64,000 nucleotides of DNA, taken from the NCBI RefSeq assembly GCF_035046485.1, contig NC_085136.1:81113734-81177733 (forward strand). The letters are read 5' to 3'. Below are positions 43,702-55,315 of this stretch, piece after piece. This stretch comes from Aedes albopictus (Eukaryota > Arthropoda > Insecta > Diptera > Culicidae). Position numbers and translations under genes: made by a program. The notes beneath the pieces were generated by a model. It was not told where the DNA came from. It was given only the letters and a program-made list of their open reading frames with translations, and searched no databases. How positions within the stretch are numbered: the stretch's first letter is position 1; each line of letters begins with the position of its first letter.

Positions 43702-45229
43702 TACCCAAGTAACAAAATTAATTTTATAATGCTTTTGAAGTATTCTTCAACACCTGTTCTTTAAAACCATGCATAAACCAAATTGCTCTACAACACGACA
43801 TCAACTCAACCATAAACCCGCCATAAGATCAAAGAGGCCCATCCTAAGATGCTCTTGGAGAGTTGTTTTTAAATTTCTCTTAAAACTTGTTGTACTTCCC
43901 AAGTTGTCCTCAAGGCGAATTGCTTTCTCCTTGTAGAATTCTTCAAGTGCACGATAAAACGATAATAAATTTGTCGGTGTTGTTGTTGATGCAGCTTTTA
44001 TGTCGACAGAAAAGTTTGGTGAATTAAATTGATATTAAAACACAATGAAAATGACACATTATTGTAATCGGGATTAATTTATCACACAAATTAGAAATAT
44101 TTCCGGGATGTAGCAAGGATGCCAAATGCCAAGCAAAATTCATCGTATATATGTTGCAAGATACTTCCAAAAATTGTAACGCGCTTCCATTATAACGCAC
44201 TAATAAAATATTTAAAAATATTATTCCTTGTCATGCGAACATTGCTCATGAGTTTTCTCAACATGGCTTCCATTGAAATCTAGGCCGGTGGTCAGTCCAT
44301 CATCGATGGTTTTAATCATCATCACCATAAGATCGTCTTAAATTTCTTTCAACTCATGCCAGAGCTAAAAGCATAACACAAGAATACTAGGATTTATAAT
44401 GTTCTCAGTGCAGCCTGGTTGTTCTCCATCAAGAACGTCTTAAATTTATTTCATCTTATGCAAGGGTAAGAAGTATTATTCAAGAGTACTCAGGTTTATA
44501 ACGTTCTTGATGTAGGTTTATGCAAACTCCGCCGAGAACGTCATAAATCATGTGCGCCAAATTGTAAACAAACAATAAATTATCGCACCGCGGTGGATTT
44601 TGTGAACTTCGTGCGATAAATTTAATCATCCCCGGTACCGTTGCCAACCAGGCAGACCTTTTTTCGGGAACCGTCCTTGATGTGGTGCAGCGCCTTATTC
44701 CTCCGGTCAGCATTTCCAACAGGTAAGTGATTTTGCAGGTCGATTATTTGACTCCCGATTACAAGGGAATCGACGTCCTGGATAACCAAATCAACCTCAT
44801 TTCGGAAGCTGCAACCGGAGGAACTTGGCACTGCACCGCGTCGCGGTTGGGTTTCCGGGTAAGTGTTCTTGATTGGCAGCAATAATGGAACGGTGAGAAT
44901 CAAAATCTGATGCTTGAGTTTTTTCTTGTATTTTTCATGTACCAAACTGTTCTCTTGCGAGAACAGTTGCTCTTGATCAAGAACGGATGATTGAAGATAA
45001 CTACAAGAACCTTATAAAACTGAAAATAAGTTCAACAGTTCTTGTTGTGTTTATGGTTTTATGAACTGAACCTCAAGTATTCTTGGAGGTGTTTTTAAAA
45101 CCACATATTGATAAAGAATAGTTATGCTCAGCTGAAACTCCGATAAGATCAACTAGAATATGCAATGTTCCGATAAAACTATCATAAAAACAAATAAAAC
45201 CAAATAGAATTAGGATTGTTACTTGGGTA
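43702..45229. mobile_element. 1.5-kb TA-flanked TIR element, ends CCCAAGTAAC
   Basis: TA|CCCAAGTAACAA (TA at 43702-43703) and TTGTTACTTGGG|TA (TA at 45228-45229). Internal short repeats (AAGAACGT, TTCTTGATG) occur in both orientations. The minus frame of 107 codons (44622-44945) shows no transposase motif and is probably chance. The last bases of the window (63972-63981) show another CCCAAGTAAC end. Confidence 0.75.
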
Positions 45230-45485
45230 GGTCTCCTGGGCGTTTTATAGAATCCCAGAAGGATTCAGGGTGGTTTTAGAGGGTTTTAGAGCTGTCCCAG
45301 GAGTTATCAGAGGCTCAGTAGGTTCCAACGGGTTTCATAGGAGTTCCAAGAGGTTTAAGTGGCGTTTCTGGGAGAGTCAGTAGCATTATATGAGGTCTCA
45401 AAGGCACCCCCTAATATATTTATTTATAATACCCCTTGGAACCCCCTAATATATTTAAGGCTCTCTTGAAGCTTCAGGAAACCCC
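45230..45485. repeat. Type A minisatellite, short tract
   Basis: GGTCTCCTGGG, GTTTCATAGGAG-type units, continuing the array at 42541-43700 beyond the inserted TA element. The direction flips near 45400 (ACCCCCTAA). Confidence 0.6.
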
Positions 45486-46000
45486 CAGGAGCCAAACATT
45501 TTCTCGAGTAATCAGTGCTTGTATGTAAACCATTGCTTTGATTTAAAATCCGTAAATGAGTTTTAGATTAGGTACTACCAGATGTTTTTTTTCTCCTAAT
45601 TAACTCTGGATTCTTTGGAAAAAGGTATTCTGAATGCACATTTTAAGGCAATAAGTGGCAGAAATGGACTGGGTTAGTTCTATTTCACACTTTTGTCCGT
45701 TCCAATAGGTGGATAAATCTGATATTTTGAAGAATTCTGAGTATTTCTTTCTAACTTACTATGGTTAGTATACATCTACTGGCCCTACCGGCATCATCAG
45801 TTTTCTGCATCCTAATCCAACTGGAAGGATTTTGCCATACTTTAGTGTTTCATAGATGTGATCTAGATCTCAAATGTTCCATTTAAAACCATTACTGTAT
45901 ATTTCAAAGACTCTACCTAAATACTTTCAGAATGGTTCCGCATTGAAATGCCCACCGATTAGTGTTATTAGATATCATTGAACGTATTCCTCACTGATTG
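45486..46000. other. Unassigned spacer
   Basis: Nothing supported was seen. Confidence 0.35.
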
Positions 46001-46955
46001 TGATGGACAAAACGGTCAACAACCATCGGCGGCGGATGGGGAGCATCATGTTCACAGGTAACAGAGAACACACACCTGACGCTGACGGACGACCGCACCT
46101 CCACCCTCGGTCTCTGGTGTTGAGACTTGCGCCTGGGGGTTGCCTCGTACGTCACCACACCATCCATCCATCCCTCCACCTGTGTGACGATACCGAACCA
46201 ACTATACCCGCCCGCCGCCGGCCGCCGCAACTAATAACTATCCGCGTCCCCTTGTCCATGTGGTACGCGGCGTGGTGGCGTTTGCTTTGGTTCGGTTGTT
46301 TGGTCTGCTGCTACTCGACAACGACGACGACGGCTGCCAGCCAGCCACCGCAGCACCACCACCGGTCGATAACGACTCATCGGACATAGAAGAGTTCAGT
46401 CGCGTTCTAACCGTTTGCGGGCGTGGAAGCTTCCAATAGGCGAATCCAAATTTTGCACATTTCCATTGTACATCAACCGGTCGGATATTTCGAGTGCCCC
46501 CCCGTCGTCGCCACCGTCGCCGCCGCCTCCACCGAAAGCCACGAATCCGTCGTTTTCGGGGATACACAAATTAGAGTGCGCGTCGCGCCGGCAATTGCAC
46601 GGCGGTGTTTGGTGGTCATCACGACCTGTGCGGTCTTCGGATAGTTTACCAGCTCACGGTTCATAGTTGCATCCAAGAGCTTACTAAACTACGGGGGCTG
46701 GAGTGCGCGCGCGTTCAAATTTCGAAATTTGCAGTACCTCGTCGTCGTGGTCATTGCGGTTGTTACAGTGCGGACGGTCGTGGATTTTAAATTACCCTCT
46801 TTTTCGAGTTTCTCGAGAGACCGCATCGGACGTGATCGGAAAAAGAGGGCATCCGTAGGCATCTAGTAGAGACTAAACGCCGCAATCCTAGAAAAGTTTG
46901 ACCTTGTACCGTATTTGTGTGGGAAATTCGAGAAAAGTTTGGAGCAGTAACAAAA
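46001..46955 (+). promoter_or_regulatory. CpG-rich promoter / 5'UTR-like block
   Basis: The highest GC and CG density of the window (for example CCCGCCCGCCGCCGGCCGCCGC near 46209). TTCAGTCG at 46394-46401 matches the arthropod initiator TCAGT; no TATA box is seen before it. From there to 46955 no long ORF starts with ATG in good context. The block reads as a TATA-less promoter with a 5'UTR of about 550 bases leading to the ATG at 46956. This is inference from composition and position. Confidence 0.4.
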
Positions 46956-47014
46956 ATGAATTGCCTGCAGGATTCTAACATCGACAACGCAATTTCGGTG
47001 TTCCGCAGCGAGAG
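46956..47014 (+). CDS. Candidate first coding exon of an unidentified host gene
   Basis: ATG at 46956 lies in CAAAAATGA, a good insect initiation context. Nineteen codons plus two bases follow: MNCLQDSNIDNAISVFRSE, with the split codon after it. They end at GAGAG|GTACGT, a strong donor at 47014/47015. The frame would stay open past the donor to 47120, but the donor is better than any later signal. The peptide is not repeat-derived, and the upstream GC-rich block is what a 5'UTR would look like. I do not recognise the protein. If real, the next exon lies beyond the obvious repeats downstream, and the rest of the window from here would be intron. Confidence 0.4.
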
Positions 47015-47228
47015 GTACGTTCCCGGTGAATGGGATGGAAGTGTGAAAAATTTAGCTGCTCTGGGTGGCTGGAGTAATGGGAGCTTTGTGGTTGGTTTGC
47101 TGATGGTCAGGGTGGAATAGGATGAAATCTAAAGGATTTTATTAGAACAAAAATTATTCAGCTAAGTAAAGAAATCTACGAGATGTTATTTTATGTAAGG
47201 GGTATACTACTTTCAGCTCAATATTCGA
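47015..47228. other. Spacer after the candidate exon
   Basis: Would be the start of intron 1 if the exon is real. Nothing else is seen. Confidence 0.35.
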
Positions 47229-47393
47229 CTATGGGCATGGTACATAAATTACATAACGCTAAAATCGGCGATTTCAGTCTGCCCCCTCCCCCTTGTAGCG
47301 CTTTTTGTCAAAAATATTTTGTATGGTTCGCAACGCTAAACTAGACTCCCTCCTTCCCCTGTAGCGTAACGTAATGTGTGTACGATGCCATAG
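47229..47393. mobile_element. 165-bp MITE
   Basis: CTATGGGCATGGTACATAAA at the left pairs imperfectly with the inverse of GTGTGTACGATGCCATAG at the right, and pairing continues through ACGTTACGC-like words. GCCCCCTCCCCC and CTCCCTCC tracts lie inside. Confidence 0.65.
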
Positions 47394-47775
47394 CCTTGAG
47401 AACCATCAAGACAATGAAAAGATCAACAAACTCAAAACAGTGAATTTAGATTTCGCCGGTAATTTTAGATGAAGAATTTGCTGCTACATTTCGTATACAA
47501 GATTGCATAAAAGCAAAATTGGTAAGTTATGACATAACAAACGATCACTTACAAGTAGCAGTTATTAGACGTTTGAGCGAATGTTTAATCATGTCAATTA
47601 GAGCTGGAGTTCAAGGACTGTACACTCAAAGCCGGATATTGAGAGGTCAGTAACTAGAGTAGTGAAGGTATTTTGGCCCACCCAGGGAGTTTTATTACAT
47701 TTATTATATAATTTATACTAAATTTTGATGATTTTTTTGATTGGAACACGAAAAGTATTCAACTATGTAGTGTCC

Positions 47776-48124
47776 TTAAGGCGAAACTGGATCCATTTTC
47801 TCACTTTTTGGTTTTTGATTTTTTATTAAATAACGAAGCGATATTTTCAAAATCGGTTTTCGTGCACATGTAGAGTATGGATCAGGGTATCTTCTGAATT
47901 TTTTACGCGAGAGAAAATGTTTTTCGTTTTTGCAGAAACCATTTTTGAACAAAATTTCACTTAAAAATGGTTTCTGCAAAAACGAAAAACATTTGCTACA
48001 GCGTAAAAAAATCAGAAGATACCCTGATCCATACTCTACATGTGCACGAAAACCGATTTTGAAAATATTGCTTCAAAAAATCAAAAATCAAAAAAATGAG
48101 AAAATGCTTCCAGTTTCGCCTTAA
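47776..48124. mobile_element. TTAA-flanked foldback MITE, ends GGCGAAACTGG, copy 1
   Basis: TTAA (47776-47779), element 47780-48120, TTAA (48121-48124). The element is almost entirely an inverted repeat centred on a TTTTTGAAC spacer near 47945. Small opposite-strand frames with the same peptide (47776-47979 minus, 47930-48124 plus) prove the symmetry. TTAA flanks suggest piggyBac-type mobilisation. Confidence 0.85.
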
Positions 48125-48626
48125 TGTTGGATATCAGTTAAATATGCTGTTCAATATAAAAATATAGAGAAAATGTATTCACTTCCAATGAAACGCACGG
48201 ATAAACACCAAAATCAAGGAAGGGGACAAATTTGTAGTCAGCTTCGAAGAGGTATTATATTTTAGGAATGGACATTTATTTCATGTGAATGTAGTTAGGG
48301 CCTCGTTAGAGCTCAAAATAAACTGTTTTTAAGTTTGGTGGTGCGATAATGTTTACTAAAATGGTGGTTTGAGGTATGGCCAAAATATATTCAACATAAT
48401 CAGATAGGAACATGTTTTAGACCACCTGTCAGATTTATCTCTCCGTTCCTTCTAAAGGGAGAAAACATTCATAACAACGTAATGCACTTTGAAAAAAGAT
48501 AAATAGAATACGTTGGGGCATCTCGTGATCTGGGTTGTTATACGTTTATTTTATAATGAGATTGTCATGGGTTCGATTTGTGTCCTTACAGCTTTTCGCC
48601 AAGTTGAAAATTATTTATCTATGACA
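48125..48626. other. Unassigned spacer
   Basis: A GGGTTCGATTTG word near 48570 resembles a B-box, but no matching A-box or cloverleaf is found. Confidence 0.35.
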
Positions 48627-48756
48627 TTTCGTCGAAAGACATTTGGTCGAATGACGTTTGGTCGAAGGGACATTTGGTCGAATCATATATTGTTGAGGAG
48701 GAAATGTATGACATTTAGTCGAATGGACAATTCGTCGAATAGACATTTGGTCGAAA
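48627..48756. repeat. Cluster of ACATTTGGTCGAA units, plus orientation
   Basis: At least seven imperfect units of about 15-16 bp (ACATTTGGTCGAATG, ACGTTTGGTCGAAGG). The same units appear inverted at 50644-50765. Confidence 0.8.
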
Positions 48757-49659
48757 GGCACTAACTGATTAAAAGACTTACGAATGCAAAGCCTTCCAAA
48801 GGCAAAACCTTCCATAGAGAGATCAGACAAATATACCGCCATACCGAGAACGTTGCCTGTTATTAGGAATTGACACCCTTGAAACCAGACACAACATCTC
48901 GCAAGCAGTGCTCAACAATTAAATTAATTCCCTAAATATCTACACACCTAAATATCTACGACTCAGAACGGCAGTTTTGCAACCGTAATATCTTACTTTT
49001 GGGAGCCCGTGGCAGCCGATATTATTATGTCAGATGAAAGAATTGTAAATGCAAATACAAAAAAGAGGGTAACATGAAAGTAGTGGCGCAACGCGTTCAA
49101 GTTCATACTTGGCACGCTGCGATCAGAAATATTTGAAAATTATTCAGTTGGAACGCGAGTGAGCTCTATCTTGAACGCAGAAAAATGACAGCATGATACC
49201 CTGGTATCCTCGAAACTGAAATGCTGAAATGGTTATATATCCGTATTTTTTTTTAAGATTTGAATTATCTTGGGCTCATTTGATTCAGAAGTTCATCTTT
49301 CTTTGAGAACATATTCGAGTGAACCTGTCTGGTGACCATGGTTTTCGTAAAATCCGGATTTTCAGCAATATGTTCGACATGTCATGGCCATTCCAACTTC
49401 TCAATAAACACATTCTTACACATCATTCCCACAATGTGAATTAGTTTGGCACATTTCCGGATTTTCTGAAGTTGCGGATGACCGGGCCAGTTTATTCGCA
49501 TGGCATATCGATAGAACGAGCCTATGAGAGTTTGGAACCGATTTGGGATCCGAACGTTCTTGAAGTTAAATGCAAGTTAAATAACTACTGCGCTACCGTT
49601 CAAAAAATTGAACGCATTCATTGCATTTTTGGCTCGCTTTTAATTCAAATGCAATACAG
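48757..49659. other. Unassigned, between the inverted unit clusters
   Basis: No gene was seen. It may be the unique part of an element bounded by the TTTGGTCGAA clusters. Confidence 0.35.
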
Positions 49660-50520
49660 CATGGAAGAACAGCCAATGTTTAAAAGAAGGAAAATTATGT
49701 GATGAGATCATCTGATCTTAGTCAAATTAGAAACTTCAACAAACCCCCCTAAAGAAGGAAAAACCTCTAATGAAAAAAAGCTATTCACGAAACAAAGTAT
49801 GGAACAAGAACATGTGTTCAAAAGAAGAATGCACCTCTGGTGAAAAATCAACAGTAGATACATGAAGACTCAATGAAATTATTAAACTTGAAAGAAAAGC
49901 CTATGTTTCGAAGAAGGAAAAATATCTAATCTATATATATAAAAATGAGTTTGAAGTCCCTTTGAGGCAACAAAACTCAAGAACGGCTGAACCGATCAGG
50001 ATGACTCTTGCATGGTTCGATTCGTATTCATGGTGGCTGTGTTTATATGTAAGAAAAAGTCAGGGAAATGAACTAAAAATGTAAGAAAATAGACAAAATT
50101 CTGTTTTTTATGACCTGAAAAGAAAATCAACACGATCGAAATGAAGCCAATCTAGAGTGCGGTGACGTTATGAGCTCAACAGTTGTCAAACCACCACAGC
50201 TTGGCAAGACAACGTTTGCCGGGACAGCTAGTATCTAATAAAAATGCATCAGCTATAACATTTAAACACAGTACAAAAACGAAGCTCTAAAGAACAGCAT
50301 ATGTTGAAAAGAAAGAGAAATCTGTGATAACAAAAAAAAAATCGAAGCTATTGTATCCACTCTCAGCACAAACAAAAACTTGAAAGAAAAGCATATGTTC
50401 AAAAGAAGGAGAAATTTCTGATGAAAAAGTCAGTATGCTATACAAAACGTAATAAAATAGGAAACATGAAAGATGAGCCAAAGTTGAAAAGAAGGAGAAA
50501 TCTTCAGTCAGCAGAGAAAG
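49660..50520. repeat. Degenerate tandem array, unit about 100 bp, with AAAAGAAGGAGAAAT core
   Basis: The core (TGTTCAAAAGAAGGAGAAATTTCTGATGAAAA) recurs near 49678, 49750, 49817, 49907, 50300, 50396 and 50485, with variable intervening sequence. A Helitron interrupts it. Confidence 0.65.
49930..50231 (+). mobile_element. Complete 302-bp non-autonomous Helitron
   Basis: The 5' end is TCTATATATATAAAA and the 3' end is CTAG, inserted between A (49929) and T (50232) without duplication, as Helitrons do. A 3' hairpin GGCAA (50203-50207) / TTGCC (50216-50220) stands seven bases before CTAG. There is no Rep/helicase frame. The hairpin and termini match the classic insect Helitron pattern. Confidence 0.85.
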
Positions 50521-50643
50521 TCAGCTGCTGAAGTAGCTGACTTTCTCTGCTTGCCATCGAAAATAATTTACAATATGAATAACATTAGTAAACTCACTTG
50601 AAAATAATGTTTGCTCTAATGTCAAATATTATGAAGCACGATT

Positions 50644-50765
50644 AAATTGCTATTCGACCAAATGTCCATTCGACCAAAAGTCTTTCGACCAATTGTCCAA
50701 AGCCCAAAGTATGTTACCTTAAAATAAACTTTCGACCAAATATCATTCGACCAAATGTCATAAAG
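50644..50765. repeat. Cluster of TTCGACCAAATGT units (inverse of 48627-48756)
   Basis: Five to six units of TTCGACCAAATGTCCA type. The outer edge ATTGCTATTCGACCAAATGTCC is the exact inverse of the single unit at 37170-37191, marking a recurrent element boundary. Confidence 0.8.
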
Positions 50766-51494
50766 CCGAAAATTATAAGTGTTCAGTCATCCAGTTTAGA
50801 ACATTTGTCCTTCTCGACAATACGTTGATGGCTGAGACAATGTGTTAACTTTAAAATTACTTTATTTTTGATGGCCTTCCCACTATTACATTATGTGTGA
50901 AATGCCCTTATATTTAGGAAAATCCCTAGACTTTCACAGTTCTTTTGAAGCGTTACGTAATTAATGCATGGTAACTGACGTCATGCGATAGTTAATCAAT
51001 TCACGTTTTGCGTTTTTTTAATGAAACATCATACTACAATGTGTAAAAAATGGCGCCTGTAACTAACTTCCTTCCTTTTTGAACGTTACGTAATTTTTAA
51101 ACGTTCCCTGTCTCGAAAAGCGAAACAAAAATTTGTAACATTCACGTAGGTTTAACTATGTGTAAAGTTTTGCTGAGGTGTCTTCATTTCATCATGTAAT
51201 AACAAATTTAATGAGGTGGGCCAAAATACCTTTACTTGGTGGTCCAAAATAAAATTAGGTGGTTCAAAACAGAAGCCCGAGATCCTTCAGGAGTTTTGAT
51301 ATTTCTTATATTTACAACAACAATTTTGAGTTCTGTTTGGCTACTTTCGACAGAGAATATGTTGCTCTACGTAATGTCCACTGAGATTATCGATGTAGTG
51401 TAGTGAAAACCTTATTTTTTCGCTTAATTGTTCATCCACTTCCTAAAGGGGTCCAAAATACCTCCCTTACCCTAATCACCGTATTAGATGTCTC
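50766..51494. other. Unassigned, with a degenerate GCGTTACGTAATT pair
   Basis: GCGTTACGTAATTAA near 50951 and AACGTTACGTAATTTTT near 51080 may belong to a worn relative of the CGTTACG MITE at 47229. Not firm enough to call. Confidence 0.3.
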
Positions 51495-51705
51495 GAATCT
51501 CGGTCGTTTCGGAAACTTTTCGTAACAAAAATTTCCTTGACTTTCTTGGGCATAGAGTATCTTCGTGCCAGCCACATGATGTACACATGCAAAATGCTCA
51601 GTGACAGACTTCTCGAAAAAGAAGAGCTGAAATAGGAGTGATACAGGGAGTCACCTTAATAACTGTGAAAGTGCTCATAGAAGACTAACCTGAGAAGAAG
51701 GAAAT
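51495..51705 (+). mobile_element. Feilai-like SINE, plus strand, diverged
   Basis: Reading on plus: TCTCGGTCGTTTCGGAAAC (worn B-box), GGGCATAGAGTATCTTCGTGCC, ATGTACACATGC, AATAACTGTGAAAGTGCTCATAG and a GAGAAGAAGG tail. This is the same order as the minus-strand copy at 32605-32805. Confidence 0.6.
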
Positions 51706-52907
51706 GTTACAACATAGTTGTGAGTGCATTCTTCATCATAAAGTCATTTGTTCCGGTTATGCAATTGTTTGCTTGAATTTGCTCTGCAAGAATTCTACTC
51801 TAATCTTCGCCACTTTATACATGAAAAATAGATTTTTACCGATGGGACGAAGACTATTGCTTTTCCCTTGTTTGTCCAATACCCAAATATTTAGTTCCAA
51901 TCCATACATTATTTTTCGTCATTTTAATCAATTTTCATATGCTTTAACATTTTTCGCATTTTTTTTTTCTAAATTTTGATTTCTGATTTTATTAACTTTT
52001 GCTTCTGAAAACACTTTCATTTTTATATTTTTTCTTGTAGCTTTTTTGGATTACCAATTATTGAAGACGGAAACGTTTTGAGATTTTCTGAGTATTGATG
52101 AAAAATTTAAATTTTGAAATTTTCTATTGACAAATTTTATTTTCCGTGTTCATGCGAATTATTTTTGAGTTAATTCAACTGCACAAAACTCTCACAAAAG
52201 ATTGGGGCTAAATTGAAAATGTGTAATTTTCTGCGATTTATGACAAAAGAAATTATGGCTTGTAAAAACAATGTCAATACATTTGAAACATACCGTAAAG
52301 CATCGTATACATACACTAATTACTATGAATCACTTGATTTCCCAGTCAACTACATATCGTAAATCATTGTATGAGCAAAATCGTATATTTTTATAAATTG
52401 AATCAGAATTGTATATTTGTTGACAATGGTTGTATAAAATCGCATTTTATGCTAAAAAATTCTCAATTTCGATTTTGTTTCATATAGTCGCCTCCGATCT
52501 CAAAAGGTGTTAGATCGGAATCGGAAGAATCACACAGAATTGGATAGAATCGTGAAAAAATCATAAGTTTTAAGTGTGAAGCTGCAAGTTCGCTAGCATT
52601 TATAAGCAGTGCTGGAAAACCGAGAGTAAAATCGATTCAGAAGACACAAAAAAATGCCATCGCATCGCTATCCACTGCGGAGCGAACTGTTCGTGCTGCT
52701 GTGGATCGCGATCGTTCGACAGGAACACGAGCGAGAGATTCGCATCATTCTGTACTGCGATGTTTTTGTGTTTCAGTGGTTCACGGCAAATATTTCTCTA
52801 ATGAAATCAAATTTTGGTACACTTTTTCGTTGATATGATTTATTGGAATGGTAGTTGTCCAATATAATCATAAAACACTGAATAAGTTATCTTTAGGGGC
52901 AAAGAAA
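51706..52907. other. AT-rich, unassigned
   Basis: Repeated words ATCGTA(T/A) recur through 52280-52450 and again near 53900-54060, suggesting a dispersed AT-rich repeat, but I could not define its ends. No gene. Confidence 0.35.
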
Positions 52908-53477
52908 CACGCAGAAAAATAACACATATTAGAAACAAATTTAAAAATACTTCATTTCTAAGTCGCGGGGTTTGTTGAATCAACAAAATATTTCTTTGTT
53001 TTCAATATTGGAGAATGCATATCGCCAATAATGAGCAAGATGATTCAGTTTTACCCTCAGCTTTTCAAGAGCAGATCTGGCCGTGTACGATAGCTCACTA
53101 TCTGTGAAGCATATAATAACAGTACCTGTGTTCGAATCTCGCAAGTTTTTTTTTTTTTATTTCGTTATCACTTTTAAACAAAAATATTTTGTTTTTAAAT
53201 CTAAGTCCATGCATATTTGTTTCTAAAAAATACTGTCTTTGAAATTACCAAATTGCTTAGTTTCAAAGCAATAATGTTATAAATTCAAAGTTGAAAAGTA
53301 TTTGAAACTAAAATCAATGTCGCAAAGGCTGATTTTAGAAACAATGTAAGAAATGCTTTGAAATTAATACCAAATGTATTTGATTCAAAGCAAAATGGTA
53401 TTAAGCCGTGGTTCAATGATTAATTTTCTTTGATTCAAAGCACTTTATTTTTGAGTTCAATATATTTTTTCTGCGTG
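52908..53477. mobile_element. TIR element, ends CACGCAGAAAAATA
   Basis: CACGCAGAAAAATA at 52908 pairs with TATTTTTTCTGCGTG ending at 53477. The interior has repeated TTTGAAAC/TTCAAAGC words on both strands and a tRNA-like head. Target duplication unclear. Confidence 0.55.
53068..53150 (+). other. Worn tRNA-like sequence followed by a T run
   Basis: TAGCTCACTATCTGTGAAGC and GTGTTCGAATCTCGC stand at A-box/B-box spacing and are followed within a few bases by a run of about 14 T, which would stop Pol III. The T-arm stem is poorly paired, so it is not a functional tRNA. Confidence 0.4.
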
Positions 53478-54391
53478 AAGGCAATGAACCAAGTGTGAGC
53501 AAATTGCGATCCTTCTGGTGAACCAACTGCGATCCGGCTCGTTTAAGTGATTTCTTTGAATCGTGAAAATCATCGCTTCACATCGTATATGCATCTGCTA
53601 AATCGAGCTTGCTACCTAAACTGCTGTCGGACGCATAAATGTCACATGTTACATTTCGACATTTTAGAGGTTTTTATGTCAAAAGTCATACTTTGATAAT
53701 TATATATTTTTGAAATATTTTGTCAAAATCTGAATTCGTACATGTTTCGATAGTTGAATTGCGTTGAAGTCAATCAAAAACGTCAATAGTCACAGTTTCT
53801 ATTGAAACTTCAAATGTGTTTTTCTCGGGGTTTTCTATTGAGGCATGTGATATTTATGCGTCCGAGGGCAGTAAAAGTATGATCAAAATCTGTGAAATCG
53901 TATACAACTGTAACAATGTTGTACATTGATCGTTTGCATCATAATTGCGCCGTATACGAAACGAACAAAATTGAAGAAATCGTATAATTGTTTTTTACAG
54001 TGGCATATATTGATAGCTTTTAGCAGTACCGCAGTATCTTGAAATCGTAAATGATTTTGTTTACATCTTTGTATGATAGAAGATAAGAAAAGTTTGTATT
54101 CATAAAAAATACAAACAAAATTTGTTTTTCATTTTATTTTGTTGTGACATGCTAAGTATGGGCGAATTTCTACCAAATATGTAGGTTTAGTACTATTCGT
54201 ATACTTAAGATGACTTATAATTAACGGTGTATAAATTTTAACAAAGATGTGAAGTCCAAGCCTCTTCTATGTCACCACTATTGGTGCCCTCAATGCGCAA
54301 CCAAAACGCTCCAACCACAAGTACCTATCGCATCGTATTATGCTATTTTTTTCGTTTCAGCCCATAAACTTTGAACCCTATATTTTCAACT
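53478..54391. other. AT-rich, unassigned
   Basis: No gene or bounded repeat was seen. Confidence 0.35.
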
Positions 54392-54480
54392 TGGCGCTGT
54401 AGCTAATAGAGATAATGCACAGTTCTCAATCAGAGGACCTCGGTTTGATTCCCACTGAACACTAACTATTTTTTTTATTT
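54392..54480 (+). other. tRNA-like sequence (SINE head or pseudogene)
   Basis: GGCGCTGTAGCTAATAGAG, then an anticodon-arm-like GTTCT-CAATCAG-AGGAC with five pairs, then GGTTTGATTCCCAC (B-box), then a T-rich run. U33 is not conserved, so a tRNA-derived repeat is more likely than a tRNA gene. Confidence 0.4.
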
Positions 54481-55315
54481 CAAAATCTTGAGTTATACAT
54501 CGCTACGCATAATCTTAATAAGATTATGCATTATCATATATGTATTTAGACGGAGAAAATCAATAAAATCGTATTTTGTTTCGACAAATCGTTAATTATG
54601 TTGCACGGAATCGCTGTAATCGGTTATATGTTTCTATATGGCCTCCACTTTAGTATTTAGTATACCTGTTGTGTGTATTAAATACGATTTCTTCGTTGCC
54701 ATATATGTGTGGCTAATTTAATTGCAATTTTAAAATAGCAATCAAATTTCTGGCTTGGTATGGATCATTTGTGGCAACACTTTGAGCGGCGTAATGGAAC
54801 TTTTACGAGTGCGCTAAGATCCACTTGACCAAACAACCAGAATGTACATGCAACGAAATCACTTAAGTGAGTGGGACGGTCAGTGCTCTGACCTAGCCAT
54901 GATTTTTTTAAATCAATATTTTAAGCTTTTTATTAAAATTTTACCAGGACTTTCTCTGGTATGTAGTTCTATTTAGCAATGTTCTGAAAGTTTCATTGAA
55001 AACTTATCGAGATATTATTACAAAAGATTATTCAGGCATTAAACCAGATTCTTTTAGTGCTTTTGCACAACATTTTTCAAGGAGTTTATTTTAGCAATCT
55101 CCTAACAAATCCAGAGATATCTCTAGAAGTTTCTCAAGAGACTTCTCCAGTTACACAGCGTAACAAACATTAACTTTTGGTCTGTCTCAAGAGCAAACTT
55201 ATGTGTCTCTGACAGATTTTGGGCCGCTGAATCCGAATCCGGGCTCAGATTTGCTCCAACACGTCACAATTTTGAACTATACCTCAATTTATAGGGCAAA
55301 ATATGCGATTTTAGG
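54481..55315. other. AT-rich, unassigned
   Basis: Worn minisatellite-like steps around 55070-55145; otherwise nothing was seen. Confidence 0.35.

Noticed and set aside
44480..44945. 107-codon and 79-codon minus frames in the CCCAAGTAAC element
   Set aside because: No motif and inside a non-autonomous TIR element.
46000..46676. Proline- and arginine-rich ORFs on both strands
   Set aside because: GC-rich sequence lacks stops in several frames; the leader interpretation explains it better.
47776..48124. Convergent small genes encoding MQKPFL-type peptides
   Set aside because: Same peptide from both arms of a hairpin MITE.
48519..48590. tRNA-like B-box (GGGTTCGATTTG)
   Set aside because: No A-box at proper distance and no cloverleaf pairing.
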